Shown here: piece by piece, positions 35,291-46,712 of the stretch | Numbering within the stretch: the stretch's first letter is position 1 | Layout: each line of letters starts with the position of its first letter | DNA from: Bemisia tabaci | Taxonomy: Eukaryota; Arthropoda; Insecta; Hemiptera; Aleyrodidae | Length of the DNA stretch: 64,000 nt | Direction of reading: 5' to 3' | NCBI RefSeq assembly: GCF_918797505.1 | Contig: NC_092799.1 | Span: 14,160,295-14,224,294 of the forward strand | Notes under the pieces: model-generated | Seen by the model: the letters and a program-made list of their open reading frames with translations, nothing else | The model's database searches: none | What the model was told of the DNA's origin: nothing | Made by a program: the position numbers and the translations under genes

Positions 35291-35584
35291 TGTTGTTGTG
35301 CTCCGTATGTTGCGAGGTAAGGAACGGACTTCAAACTAATCCATTCGTGATTTAGAAAACTCGAGAAACTTTTACGCTGGGGACAACTTTTCTTCCTCTT
35401 GTAGCGAAAGTCAGCAAAGTACTTCGACATCACGTCGTCCCTCTGACATAAAGACATATCTGGATTTTCACGTGAGCCCTGTTCCACCTATTAATCTATG
35501 CTTCCTGGGGCTTATGCGGAAATCGAGTTACGTCCTTTTGCCGGAGGAGTGACGATCAGTGGATTGGGATTTGATACGCGTAAA

Positions 35585-35837
35585 CTGCCGTGCTAAGGAA
35601 GAACGCCGTACGACCATTCGAGAGTTGCCAAATTCCCTTCGTTAAAATATTCATTTCTGAGGAATGTTATGAATATATTCCCTTGAAAATTTCAGGACTT
35701 TTTGGTGAAATCGTGAGGAAAATTATCTGAATAATTAGAAGAAAAATATTCACAAGTTTACCAGGAAATTCGTGTTTTATCAGAGAAAATTTGGCAACGC
35801 CTGAAGGTTCATACGGTGTTCTTTCTTAGTACGGCAG
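35585..35837. mobile_element. M253 MITE, full length 253 bp
   Basis: CTGCCGTGCTAAGGAAGAAC ... TTCTTAGTACGGCAG. Flanks TAAA/TATA differ at one base, consistent with a mutated 4-bp duplication. Confidence 0.85.
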
Positions 35838-37249
35838 TATAGAGGCAAGAGCATCAGGTGTTGACAATCAACGGCCGGTCCATCCCCAGGGACGAAACAG
35901 AACGCGAGAAGACAAAGAGGAGGGGGGCAACGAAAAATAAGCAAGAAGCGGTCGGGGAGGATCAGGGATCCGAAGAGGGGACAGAAAAGTGGTGGAACTG
36001 TCATCGTCTTCATTATCGCTTTATTTCCGGTGGTTTTTTCGACTTTCCCGTCATTTTCTGTCGAATCCTGGCTAATCACATTTCCTCAAGAGGGAGCCAA
36101 GATGGGAAAACAAGTTGTGATGCTCGGATTTCCCGCTTTTCACGGTAGAGAAAGCGATGCTGAATCTCCGACAAAACTCCAAAATTAACGTTGGAAATTT
36201 GAAGAATTAAGCGCGGTATGGCAACATTGTCCGAGACGAAGCTCGCCGCAAGCGTTGATGAAAATTGCCTCCTATCTAGTTGCCGAATTGAGGATAAATT
36301 ATGTGTCACCCACGCCGAGCTTTGAGGAGTCGTAAAGAGGGTTTCCTACGACCTGACACGGCGGCGTTAGAGTTGCTAGTGATAATGACAAAGCCACTTT
36401 ATTTCTTTGCCTCGAACCTATCCGATTCTTGACTCAACTCAGCTCAAGTTCGTTTTTCAGCTGAGAAGTGGATGACAAGAGACAAGTCCATCCAAGTCGG
36501 GTATTTTAATAACGTCAAAAGTAATTCGTCGTGCCGCCCCGTTGACTTAGATTTTTGATTCTACTCTTGCAATCAAGCTGCGATGTTTGTTTTCGTGATG
36601 AAATTAAGTTCAAAACTTGGTGAATTTATATCGGCACTTCTTTCAGAGTCTAGATAAATCCTCCGGTTTTAGTAGTGCGCGGAGCAAATTTTTTTAGATA
36701 TATCAGACCGTCGCACAGTGGATCGAGTCAAGTAGAGAGATCGGACATGGAATTTTTTAACTAAAACGGCAAATTTTGATGTTTATTTCGTCACATTTTA
36801 ATTTCAAGGCGTGCTTGGAGCAGAAAATTTCATGAGATAACCAATGGAACCACTTGTAGAGCCTCAAAGCTCTGTATAAACGGAGTTATAAGCGTTTGAA
36901 GTTTCCAAATTTTGTCAGACTTCTCCTATTGGCTCGGTTCACTGTGCGCCTTTTCCCGCACGAAAGAACGTAACTACGCTCCAATGTTGCCAAATTTTTC
37001 CTTGCAAATTGCAATTTTAACCGTAGAATCTTGGGCATTTCCTACTGAGAATTTCACCGATAGTTCATCTGGTCTCGTGCAAAAATCAGAGACATTTTGG
37101 ACAAAAATCGTACCGGTGTATTCCTGTAAAAAATCGAATTGCTTGAGTCAATTTTGCAACCTTGGAATGGACTTACATGTTTTTGATCGAATGTTTTAAA
37201 AAACGACTTTTCGAAAAGTACCAGACTAGGTCAAAGGTTTAAATGTGAA
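35838..37249. other. No gene recognised
   Basis: Mixed-composition sequence with short frames. Near 36985 the words CTCCAATGTTGCCAAAT faintly resemble M253, but no ends were found. Confidence 0.4.
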
Positions 37250-37310
37250 AGTCGCGTCCCTGATGATGACCTTAATGGTCGAAACGCGTCGGATTGTTAA
37301 AATGCTCTGA
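37250..37310 (+). ncRNA. Hammerhead-ribozyme-like motif (candidate)
   Basis: The core-like words CTGATGA (37260-37266) and GAAA (37281-37284) surround a 4-bp stem GACC/GGTC with a short loop. GAAA is followed by ACGCGTC, which could be a minimal palindromic stem III and cleavage triplet. TCC before the core can pair with GGA after it (stem I). One extra T lies between CTGATGA and the stem, so activity is doubtful. Hammerheads with tiny stem III are known in Penelope-like retroelements and retrozymes; no reverse transcriptase is seen nearby. Confidence 0.4.
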
Positions 37311-37475
37311 CTAGTGAGTTTCTTAAAATTTTATATTTTAATTTTTACGTCTTTTTGCCCGAGAAACGACAACATGTGATTTGGTTGCGTCTTCCGTAAT
37401 TATTTTGATAGAAATAACTGGAAAATCTGGTTCTGAGAAACAATTTTTTCTCAGCATAAATCCTGGTAAGCCCTT

Positions 37476-39323
37476 CCCTAGTAGCACAACCCGTTTCACT
37501 AATATTTTAGAAACATCTCATAGGTGTCTAACTTGTGTCATCTCACTGAAACGTTTCAGAAATATTTTTGAAATATATAATTGACACGAAGCTTTGAAGA
37601 GGTTTCATTGATACAAATTTGAATAGTTTTAAAAACTTTTTATTTAAAATTAAAAAAATTAAAATCAAAATATATTAGAAAGAAATTTGAAATAAATTGC
37701 GGCTGTAAAACATGAAACAAAATAGAAATGTTTCAGAACTATCTTGGAAACATTATTCCGAAACCTACGTCCAAATTTTGTACCTAAAAAATATATTGGA
37801 AATAAATTTGAAATGTTTTACTTTCAGTTTTTTGATGCGTGATTACCAAAATTTTGAATTGTTTCGAAAACAAATTTAAAAAAAATTTACGCGATTTTTC
37901 AGAAATATTTCTAAAACATATCAGAAATATTTCGTATGAATTTAGAAAAATACCATTTCATCTGAAACATTTTTGAAACAAATTTAAAACATTTTGACCT
38001 AGTTTGATCTTTGTTACGTTGAACTGAGTCAAAATTATTTTCCAAACATTTCTTCTTCATCTCATTAATCTTTGTTAAAACGTTTCCAAAACAAATTATA
38101 AATGTCATCTGAAATGGGTGGTTTTAGTTGAAATATTTGGAACACATTTTGAAAATGTTTCAACAAATCCTTTTCAAAACATTTTCAAAATGTCTCTAAA
38201 ACCTTTTTGAATATTTTGTTTGAATTTATACGTCACTTAAAAATGTTTTTGACACGTTTTAGAAATGTTTCATTGATTAACATAGAAACATTTCTAGGAC
38301 CTTTCTAAAACTTTTCCTGGTTCAAACTGAATCCACCAGAGGGCGTTAACGTTTAATTTCTCAATTTTACCAAATTTCAGCTTAATTTTTCGTCTCAAGC
38401 TATACTTTTTGGACATTTAATTATGTGGAGGTTATAAACACGTTTAATTCCTTGTATGAATCGAGTTCATCTCCATAAAAGCTCATAAGTTATGGATTAT
38501 CTAGAATATTGAAACCGTACATCGTGCTTTACGTATACTTTTCTAAAGTGAAGGTGTTCTAATCCCTCTGATAGGTTGATAATGATGAAGTGTAACGATT
38601 CAGCCTTCAGGCATGGTTGGTATCAAGGGATTCCTGTTGTGATGGTTCTAATTCCACAGCGACATTAGTTATTAAAACAAATGTCTGAAAATTTTTGATA
38701 CTTAGCCTCTAGTTAACCCCCGAAGAAACACATTTCTGAAACATGCAAACATTTCTAAAACATTTCATAGTGAACAGTCAGAACCTAATTTTCTCAAACG
38801 CATGTTACAGAAATGTTGCTGAAACGATTCAGTGAAACTTTGAAACATCCTCAATAGGTTTCAGAAACATCTTCCCACGGTGTAGGCGACACAAGAATTT
38901 GGGGTGACATAGAGAAGTGTCTGAAACGTGTTAAAAACTGAATGAACACATTCTGAACGTGTTTAATATGTTTCGATGAAACGTAAGAAATATTTTGAAA
39001 ACCATCGAGATGCTTTGGAAACGTTTCTGAAACAGTTTTGTGAGAGCATCAATCACCTTTCCTTTCAAAAATATGTTCAGAAATGTTCCTGAAACGTATC
39101 AGTGAGACTTTACTACATCCTCAATAGGTATCAGAAACATCTGCATACGGTGTCAGTTTGACAAAAATTTGGGGTGACATAGAGAAGTGTCTGAAACGTG
39201 TTCAAAACTGAATGAAAACATTTTGAACGTGTTTAAAATGTTTCGATGAAATGTGTTGACAATGTTTTTTGATTTCAGTGACACATTTTTGAAACATTTT
39301 AAACACTAATTGTGCTACTAGGG
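37476..39323. mobile_element. 1.85-kb element with CCCTAGTAGCACAA ends, filled with GAAAC/GTTTC motifs
   Basis: Starts CCCTAGTAGCACAA and ends with the exact complement TTGTGCTACTAGGG. Between them, words such as GAAACATTT, AAATGTTTC and TTTCAGAAAT recur dozens of times on both strands. Two imperfect copies of a ~180-bp segment with CATCCTCAATAGGT and TTTGGGGTGACATAGAGAAG begin near 38848 and 39115. No long frame. Superfamily and target duplication unresolved. Confidence 0.75.
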
Positions 39324-39385
39324 TTTGTCAAACCGCCAAATCAGTGATTCATTAAAAGCTACCGAGGATCTAATTAGACATATTC

Positions 39386-39626
39386 CACGGAAAGATATTA
39401 TATGCACATGTTAATTTAGCATTTTATACTGTTAAAAAGATGTCCGACAAGTTTTCAAATGCTGATTTTACATTTTTAACAAATGCTAACGTAACTACGC
39501 CCACTGTAAAACGCACAAATTAAAATGTTATGTTAGCATTTTTGTATTGTGAAATCAGCATTTAAAACTTTTCGGACATCTTTTCAACAGTATAAATGCT
39601 AAATCAACATTTAATTTTTTTCCGTG
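39386..39626. mobile_element. MITE with CACGGAAA ends
   Basis: 241-bp inverted repeat. The left arm has TTAGCATTTTATACTGTT and AAAGATGTCCGACAAGTTTT; the right arm has AAAACTTTTCGGACATCTTT and AACAGTATAAATGCTAA, ending TTTTTCCGTG. Confidence 0.8.
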
Positions 39627-39627
39627 T

Positions 39628-39694
39628 CATGCTAAAATGAACTATGTGCATAGGGGTAACGTATAACATGGTACCTTTTAGCATAAACACGTCC
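39628..39694. mobile_element. Mini-hairpin element, left end replaced
   Basis: CATGCTAAAATGAACTATGT ... GGTACCTTTTAGCATAAACA, then CGTCC. Right arm of the GGACGTATTT family is complete. The left outer part is cut off at the neighbouring MITE end. Confidence 0.65.
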
Positions 39695-39899
39695 AATTGG
39701 AAATCGCTCCTCTCCCTACTTTATCCCAGGTTGGAAGACCTTCTTTTTTCACACAATCCCAGTGTCTACAGCGTGGCAACGATTAACCTATATTCTTAAG
39801 GTGGTGGCAGGTGCATTTTATGTCACCTTTATTAAGACAAAACACCTCCTAGAATGACGCACGGATCCACGTCACATCCATCAAGTAAGAATCGACGCT

Positions 39900-40210
39900 T
39901 TTTTCGGGCCGGGGACGCGCGAATATGACTTTTCCCACAGTTTTACGAGTCCCAATTTACAGCCTGTCCCTCTGGGACTTCGGGTGTCGCTGCAAACCTA
40001 AAACGCTTTGCCCCGATTTCGAACTTTCCGATATAATCGTCATGCGGAGCCGCGGACCCCTCCCCCCTCCCCCACCAAGAAAGGGATTGAGGGCCAGGAA
40101 GCCGGGAGCTCGGTGCAAGAAGGATGCCCGGTGAAACTGAAAGAGCCTCATTTCCATTTGAAGGGGAGAAGTCAGAGGTCGGTTGAATTGCGCGCCCCTG
40201 CCTTGCAGTT
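39900..40210. other. GC-rich block, no gene recognised
   Basis: C-rich stretch at 40045-40080 and many CpG words. Short frames open on both strands without a recognisable domain. Confidence 0.35.
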
Positions 40211-40465
40211 TACGGTTTTGAATTTGAGCCCTGTTGCCATATCACGTGGCTCTAAACCGTTAAAAATAAGCATATTACAAATAATCTTCGCATTCAAACG
40301 AAGATAATCTAGTCGGAAAGTGAGCGCGCCCGAAGTTAAGGAAGTATGCAATTTCAGCTACTTTGACGTTGATATAATTGTATCACAAGTTACGATCTGC
40401 TCTCCATTGTGACACGCATACTCGCATGGCATTCACAGACGCATACGATATGTAAAGAGAGTATT

Positions 40466-40718
40466 CTGCCGTGCTAAGGAGGAACGCTGTATGAGCATTC
40501 GAGAGTTGCCAAATTTCCCTTGATAAAACATGTATTTTTGACGTCATTCATGGACTTTTTCCTTTGAAATTTTCTGATATTTTATATTGAATTGCATACA
40601 AAATTGTCTGAAAATTTGGAAAAAGACTATTCACAATTTTCCCAGTACATTCGACTTTTATCGAAGGGAACTTGGCAACGTCTGAAGGCTCATACGGCGT
40701 TTTTCTTCAGCGTGTCTG
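40466..40718. mobile_element. M253 MITE, full length 253 bp, right end mutated
   Basis: Left end CTGCCGTGCTAAGG; the right end has drifted to CTTCAGCGTGTCTG. TATT on both sides (40462-40465 and 40719-40722) supports the assignment. Confidence 0.85.
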
Positions 40719-41237
40719 TATTAGCCACCGTTAAATAAATTAAATCCATCGATAAATGAAAAAAAAAAAACGATCCGCTAGAATCGATGGTGAATAGAAC
40801 CTCCGGTAAAACGATTTCCAGTAAAAAACACAACTTGGTATATCCATTCAAAAAGTCAAACAATGAGAGGATAATCGTTCAGATCATCTGAGTGTACAAT
40901 AATAGGGTTGGATCTGCAGCACGACTCATTGTTCTTGTATTTGTGTCTTTGTTTTTCCGAACTCGTTTGTTTCTCGAAGTCTGCTCCCGCATAATTGCTT
41001 TAATTCAAAATTCTTAAGGGCCCCTCGGCCTTGTCCCGTTCTCCTTCTCCGGAGCTTTTCGTCGCTCTCCCCGAATTCTTTGAGCTTCGGGATGATTCGC
41101 TCGGGAGAAGCCTTATCTCCTGCGGGATCCGACCCCCTCGGGATTTCCTGCCATTGTCAGGTTCAGTGAAAGTCTTTGTGGGGAAAAAATAAAATTAGAG
41201 ATGTCGACGAACGGTACACATCACCACAGGAGCAAGA

Positions 41238-41491
41238 CTGCCGTGTTGAGGAAGAATGCCGCATGTGCATTCGAGAGTTGCATAATTTCTCCGGATAAAA
41301 AATGCATTTTTCAGGAAAGTTGTGCATAGTTTCCTTTGCAATTTTGAGATATTTTAGACTAAAGTGTGTACTAAACTGTCTAAAAAATTGGAAGGAAAAA
41401 TATCCAACAGTTCCCGTAAAAATTCGTATTTTATCGGAGGAAATTTGGCAACGTCTGAAGGTTCATACGGCGTTCTTCCTTAGCACGGTAG
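41238..41491. mobile_element. M253 MITE, full length (254 bp)
   Basis: CTGCCGTGTTGAGG ... CCTTAGCACGGTAG. Flanks AAGA/GAGA are one base apart. Confidence 0.8.
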
Positions 41492-41785
41492 GAGACAGGC
41501 TAGAACGTGGGTAGTCAGAGCCTCTTGTTTTTAACCATCGCTTTGTTCTAATTGTTTTATGTAAGGCTGCTAATTACTTACTCACAACAATGCTGTAATT
41601 ATAGTGCCGCGAGACAAATTTCCCTAGGAAAATTCACGCAAAACACGTTAAAAAATATTAAAAAAACTCCTAAAATAACGTTTAATTCTAGAAAGAGGCT
41701 GCTGTAACTTGTAAAAGATCAATATAATAACTTTAATAAGAACACCAATTTATTTTGAAATTGTGATTTATATGGTCAGTGCAAA

Positions 41786-41885
41786 ACCACGTGTCTCCGT
41801 TTGCGACAATGCAGACTTCTTGTTATACTTTATTATTTATTTGAAAGACTGGTGAACGTAATTTCTTTAATTTTTCTTCGTTGAC
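41786..41885. repeat. CCACGTATCTC dispersed module
   Basis: CCACGTGTCTCCGTTTGCGA, then AATGCAGACTTCTTGTTATAC and GTGAACGTAATTTC, matching the modules at 20688 and 21123. Confidence 0.55.
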
Positions 41886-42282
41886 AGCATTACTTTTCTG
41901 TATAGATTTCAAACTAAAACATTGGCTTGTTCCGCTTCGCTTGAAAGTTCCAAGCATTTCGATAAGACACCGAAATGTGGTAAATTTCATGGCGAAGATG
42001 GGGTTATGCCTTATCTTGTCATCGGGCTGATTATCGCAACTGATAGACAAAGTGATAGACAAAGCAAACGAAGAGAAAGTTAAGCAATCCTATTGGCGGA
42101 AGCGAGTGGTCGCGATGGACGAAGAAAGTAAAAGTGGAACTAACTAACGGCAACTCACGAGAGAACTTATGGTTAGTCCGTTACACCCCCCCCCCCCCTT
42201 AGTCCATAACAACCGCCCGTTTCAACCAAAAGGATCGCTTCATTTTCACTTTGTCCTCTTTGTCCATCGCTTTGTCCATAGA

Positions 42283-42360
42283 GTTAGGTTAAGTTAGGTT
42301 AGGTTAGGTTAGGTTAGATTAGGTTAGTTAGGTTAGGTTAGGTTAGATTAGGTTAGGTTT
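42283..42360. repeat. Interstitial (TTAGG)n telomere-type tract
   Basis: About 14 TTAGG units with a few variants (TTAAG, TTAGA, TTAG). TTAGG is the usual arthropod telomere repeat. Here it is internal, ~530 bp before the scaffold gap. Confidence 0.9.
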
Positions 42361-42892
42361 AGAGTTCAGTAATCAGCTACGCGGTGTTCTCCTCAAGGCT
42401 TCAGTAGGAAATGTGTTTTACGTAATCAAATGACAACTCCGCTTTTACAGTTCCCTGTAATGATACCTGGTTTTCACGGAACAGATCTTCTTCTGGTTAG
42501 CATAATTCTAGCGCACCGGGTTTGCCCGGTGTTTTACTCAAAGGGTCCGCCGCACTTCAGCTGTCACGAGCTGTTAAATCTTAGACTGAAGTTGAAGAGT
42601 GCAATTTGCATATCATAAAAGATTTAACAATGGAGCTTGGGTGGTGAGACGATTGAGATATCGTGCTTCTCCGAAATGTCACTCAAGATCAAAAGGAACA
42701 AAACCTTCCTTTAAAAATTCATCATGCCTCTATTTTCCGCGTCGAGGCATGGAAACATCCGTGGGATAAAATTTGAGACAAGGTCTTTTAATCTTTGAAC
42801 ACTTGAGAGAAATGCTCGCTTTTTCTTATTCTTTTTATTCGTTATTTTCGATTCTTAGTAAAAATTAGAGTAGAAGCTCATTGCATTATTGT

Positions 42893-43392
42893 NNNNNNNN
42901 NNNNNNNNNNNNNNNNNNNNNNNNNNNNNNNNNNNNNNNNNNNNNNNNNNNNNNNNNNNNNNNNNNNNNNNNNNNNNNNNNNNNNNNNNNNNNNNNNNNN
43001 NNNNNNNNNNNNNNNNNNNNNNNNNNNNNNNNNNNNNNNNNNNNNNNNNNNNNNNNNNNNNNNNNNNNNNNNNNNNNNNNNNNNNNNNNNNNNNNNNNNN
43101 NNNNNNNNNNNNNNNNNNNNNNNNNNNNNNNNNNNNNNNNNNNNNNNNNNNNNNNNNNNNNNNNNNNNNNNNNNNNNNNNNNNNNNNNNNNNNNNNNNNN
43201 NNNNNNNNNNNNNNNNNNNNNNNNNNNNNNNNNNNNNNNNNNNNNNNNNNNNNNNNNNNNNNNNNNNNNNNNNNNNNNNNNNNNNNNNNNNNNNNNNNNN
43301 NNNNNNNNNNNNNNNNNNNNNNNNNNNNNNNNNNNNNNNNNNNNNNNNNNNNNNNNNNNNNNNNNNNNNNNNNNNNNNNNNNNNNNNNNNNN
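42893..43392. other. Assembly gap, exactly 500 N
   Basis: A round-number run of N, typical of a placeholder for unknown distance. Copy B starts at the first base after it. Frames drawn through it are meaningless. Confidence 0.99.
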
Positions 43393-43578
43393 CAAGGACC
43401 CCGTGTTGTAACAGAACAGGGCGCAATCTCTTATGAGCTTACAGGTTGTCAAACTTCGAAAGGGGAAAACAAATCAATCAAACAAGTTAAAATCTGCGCG
43501 ATTGAAGTCGTTTTTGTCTCTGTTGCAACCGTTGATTGATATAGCCCTTGCTTAGTTTGTCGATTTTGGCCCTCAATA

Positions 43579-43831
43579 CTGCCGTGCTAAGGAAGGACGC
43601 CGTATGAATATTCGAGAGTTGCCAACATTCCCTTTATAAAGCATGTATTTTTGACAACATTCATTCATATTTTTCCTTGAAATTTTCAGATACTTTCGAT
43701 TAAATTGCGTACAAAATTGTCTGAAAATTTTGGAAAATAATATTCACAATTTTCCAAGTATATTCGGATTTTATCGGAGGAAACTTGGCAACGTCTGAAG
43801 GTTCATACGGTGTTCTTCCTCAGCACGGCAG
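43579..43831. mobile_element. M253 MITE, full length (copy-B counterpart of 10522)
   Basis: CTGCCGTGCTAAGG ... CTCAGCACGGCAG with AATA flanks. The left end keeps GTGCTAAGG where copy A has GTGGTAAGG. Confidence 0.9.
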
Positions 43832-45402
43832 AATAAGTCTCTATCTATCACAAGTAACGTCTTCTTCGCGACTCGGGTAGGAGCAATGCGCAGCGATGCT
43901 CGGCAACGCCGATGTGAAAGATGCCAAAGTGCCTTCAATTTTTAGTTATGCAACACGGACATCCCTCAGACACGAATAGTTGTATCAAAGCGCCTTACGC
44001 CTCCTGATCGCACCGGTTGTTGTAGAACGACGTGAAAGTGCTCTTACTTAATCCACACGCTGCGCAAACGATATAAATGCAACTGTACTTTCCTGTATAC
44101 GTTCTGAGAGAAGTAAAGCGTGGCTATTCTTAAAAAACAGCGAACTTGCTGGGGCGCAATGCACAAATCTCTTTGAATCAAATGACAAACAACTGGATAT
44201 TCCATTGACGGAACTGAATAGTTATATTGTGAATGAACGAATACATTGACAAATGAATTAAATACTAGTTAATTTAATCATAATTTTTGACTTTTATTTC
44301 TTTTTTAAATTTTAAGTACACTAAGGAAAAAAGAAATAATTAATATCAAACTCCCTTAAAACCGTTCAGTGGAAGCCTTTTTGCAAAATAGAAAATGATC
44401 CATCCCTTAAAGAAGTGCAAAAGTCAAGAAGAAAAAATTATTATTACAGAAGCAAGCGAGGAATTTATTTTTAAAAAAAAAAAATTAAAATCTTGACTTT
44501 TCTCTCTTCTTTGAATCGCATTTAAAATGTTCGTAATGCGAGCCCGAGCGAGTTTTGTTGGATTGAAACAAGTGCCAGTAAATTTTCTGTTGTAAAACTA
44601 ATTTATAACGTTAGAAAAAGAAGAGTAAGAGTAAAAAACTGATAAGTTTACACTTTGTAGAATGAGAACATTGCTTTAAGCAACCGCTGCAACATATTGG
44701 AACTAAAAGATTTAATTCTTCCAAGAGAGAACTATGAAGTTATTTGCACCAATAACCATAAGACCATCAATATAAGCTATACAGAAGCCATAATGTTCTG
44801 GAATCTCACTGTTAAAGAAACTCAAAGGTTATCAAAGATGTAAATAACGATTACATATAGGCTCATCCACCCAATAACGCGTTCTGAAAATAGGCATCTT
44901 TCATGTTATAGGTGCGAACCAAAATAGCACGCTCGTACCGCTTTCCAAATATTGATGAACGGGATCCGTCAAAAAATGGATTATGCTTATTTTGACCCTC
45001 ATTACACAAAAAATCGCTCTCTCGAAAAGCTTCGCATCATTCCTTGTATAGGCCCGATCACAAGTTTTACCGGAGGCAAAGGGCAAACGTAAAATAAATT
45101 TGAATAAAAATAAGAAACAGAATGTAACCAGGTGGTGCGGTTCAAAAAGGAGGAACCCGAAGTGTCTGCATGGCTAGCAAACAGTGCAGGGATTCAGCAA
45201 ATCCTCCAAAACAAATCATCGTAAAACACGCACATTTTCAGCTCGATATGACAGCCTCGAGGGGGCTCTTTTGTAGTCGAAATAAAAGGGCGTTCGTTAA
45301 ACTCGGAACTTAATTTGAATCCAATTCAAGGAAATTGCCATCAGGAGCGAAATGAGGCACAAAATAAGCGAGTGCCTCCGGTCCCATTTCGGGGCGCGTA
45401 TT

Positions 45403-45655
45403 CTGCCGCGCTAAGGAAAAACGCCGTATGAGCCTTCAGACGTTGCCAAATTCCCTCCGATAAAAACAGAATTTACCGGGAAAATTGCAAATATTATTTC
45501 CCAAAATTTTCAAACAATTTTGTACACAATTTAATCTAAAGTATCTGAAAATTTCAAGGAAATATATGCACGAATGCCGTCAAAAGTACGTGTTTTATTG
45601 AGAGAAATTTGGCAACTCTCGAATGTTCATACGGCGTTCTTCCTTAGCACGGCAG
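45403..45655. mobile_element. M253 MITE, full length (copy-B counterpart of 12345)
   Basis: CTGCCGCGCTAAGG ... CCTTAGCACGGCAG, TATT on both sides. Confidence 0.9.
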
Positions 45656-46549
45656 TATTCCAATCTCACAGTTACATACTCCGCGAGCGGAGAATTTTCA
45701 TTTTTCATTCCCGGAAGGTCCCGCTCCGAAGGGGGACCCGAAGACGCTGGGGGCTTCTTTTCGTGGAGAGCCTGCATTCTGCGCCGGGAGCCACGGCAAC
45801 ACGCACCACGTCCGTGTCCGCTGAGGGAAAAAAACCAACATTTAATAAGGGGCAAAAGTTGAGCGAAATGAGCCCCCGTGTCTTTTCGAAGGAGCACGAA
45901 GGGGAGGTTTCATTAGTCCCCCGGATGGAGCCTTTCTCTTGTACTTTCAAATAAACGTCACAGTTAATAAAGTCGGCTCTGTCCACATCCAGCCACCCGA
46001 GGCGGGCGGTATCTTTTCCGCTCCGGGTCAGATCCCCCATCCCCCAAAAAACCATATATCCATAGGCTTTCGGTGGAAACTTACGCGCCTCTTACCGGGG
46101 AATTCGTGTGTGACCGCCGCGAGCAAACGTAATTTAATTCCGACACGCTACGTAAAAACACCGTATCTGCTTTTGATTCCCGTTGCAGTTACGTTGTTTT
46201 GTATCCAGCGGGAGTACGGCCACTGCTGAGAAGCGTAATTTAATTCACCCCGTGAAAAAAAGAAAGAGAAAAAACTCGGATCTATCCGCGCTTTTACGTT
46301 GCGGGAAGGCGGTTCTTTTTGACGTTCTCGTGTGACCGCCGCGAGCGAGCGTAATTCAATTCACACCTCACGCGAAACAATGAAGTGAAGGGTTGTCTTA
46401 AACAATAATAGCGAGCGGGGGAATTTCATGAGCCCTGGAGTCTAATCCACTTACGCACTTCGAAGCTTATGAGTTTTCCGCGGTTAAACTGTTCGCGGCC
46501 ATTCCCAGGTGAGTACTATGTTGTCGTTCCTCGAATTTGCCCCATAATA

Positions 46550-46712
46550 CTGCCGTGCTAAGGAAAAACGCGTATGTACCTTCAGGCTTTGCTAAATTTC
46601 CTTTCATAAAATGCGAATTTTCTGGTAAATTTATGACAATTTTCCTCCCAATTTTTCAGATAATTTTGTTCGCAATTTCGCCTATAGTTCCCGAAAATTT
46701 AAAGGAAAAATG
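46550..46712. mobile_element. M253 MITE left part, cut by foldback FB1
   Basis: CTGCCGTGCTAAGGAAAAAC to AAATTTAAAGGAAAAA, then FB1 begins. A right-hand M253 part resumes at 47208. Together they look like one element split by FB1, or the outer halves of the two elements seen in copy A. Confidence 0.75.

Noticed and set aside
42878..43539. Long open frames across the N run on both strands
   Set aside because: They consist almost wholly of unknown bases in the 500-N gap and have no meaning.
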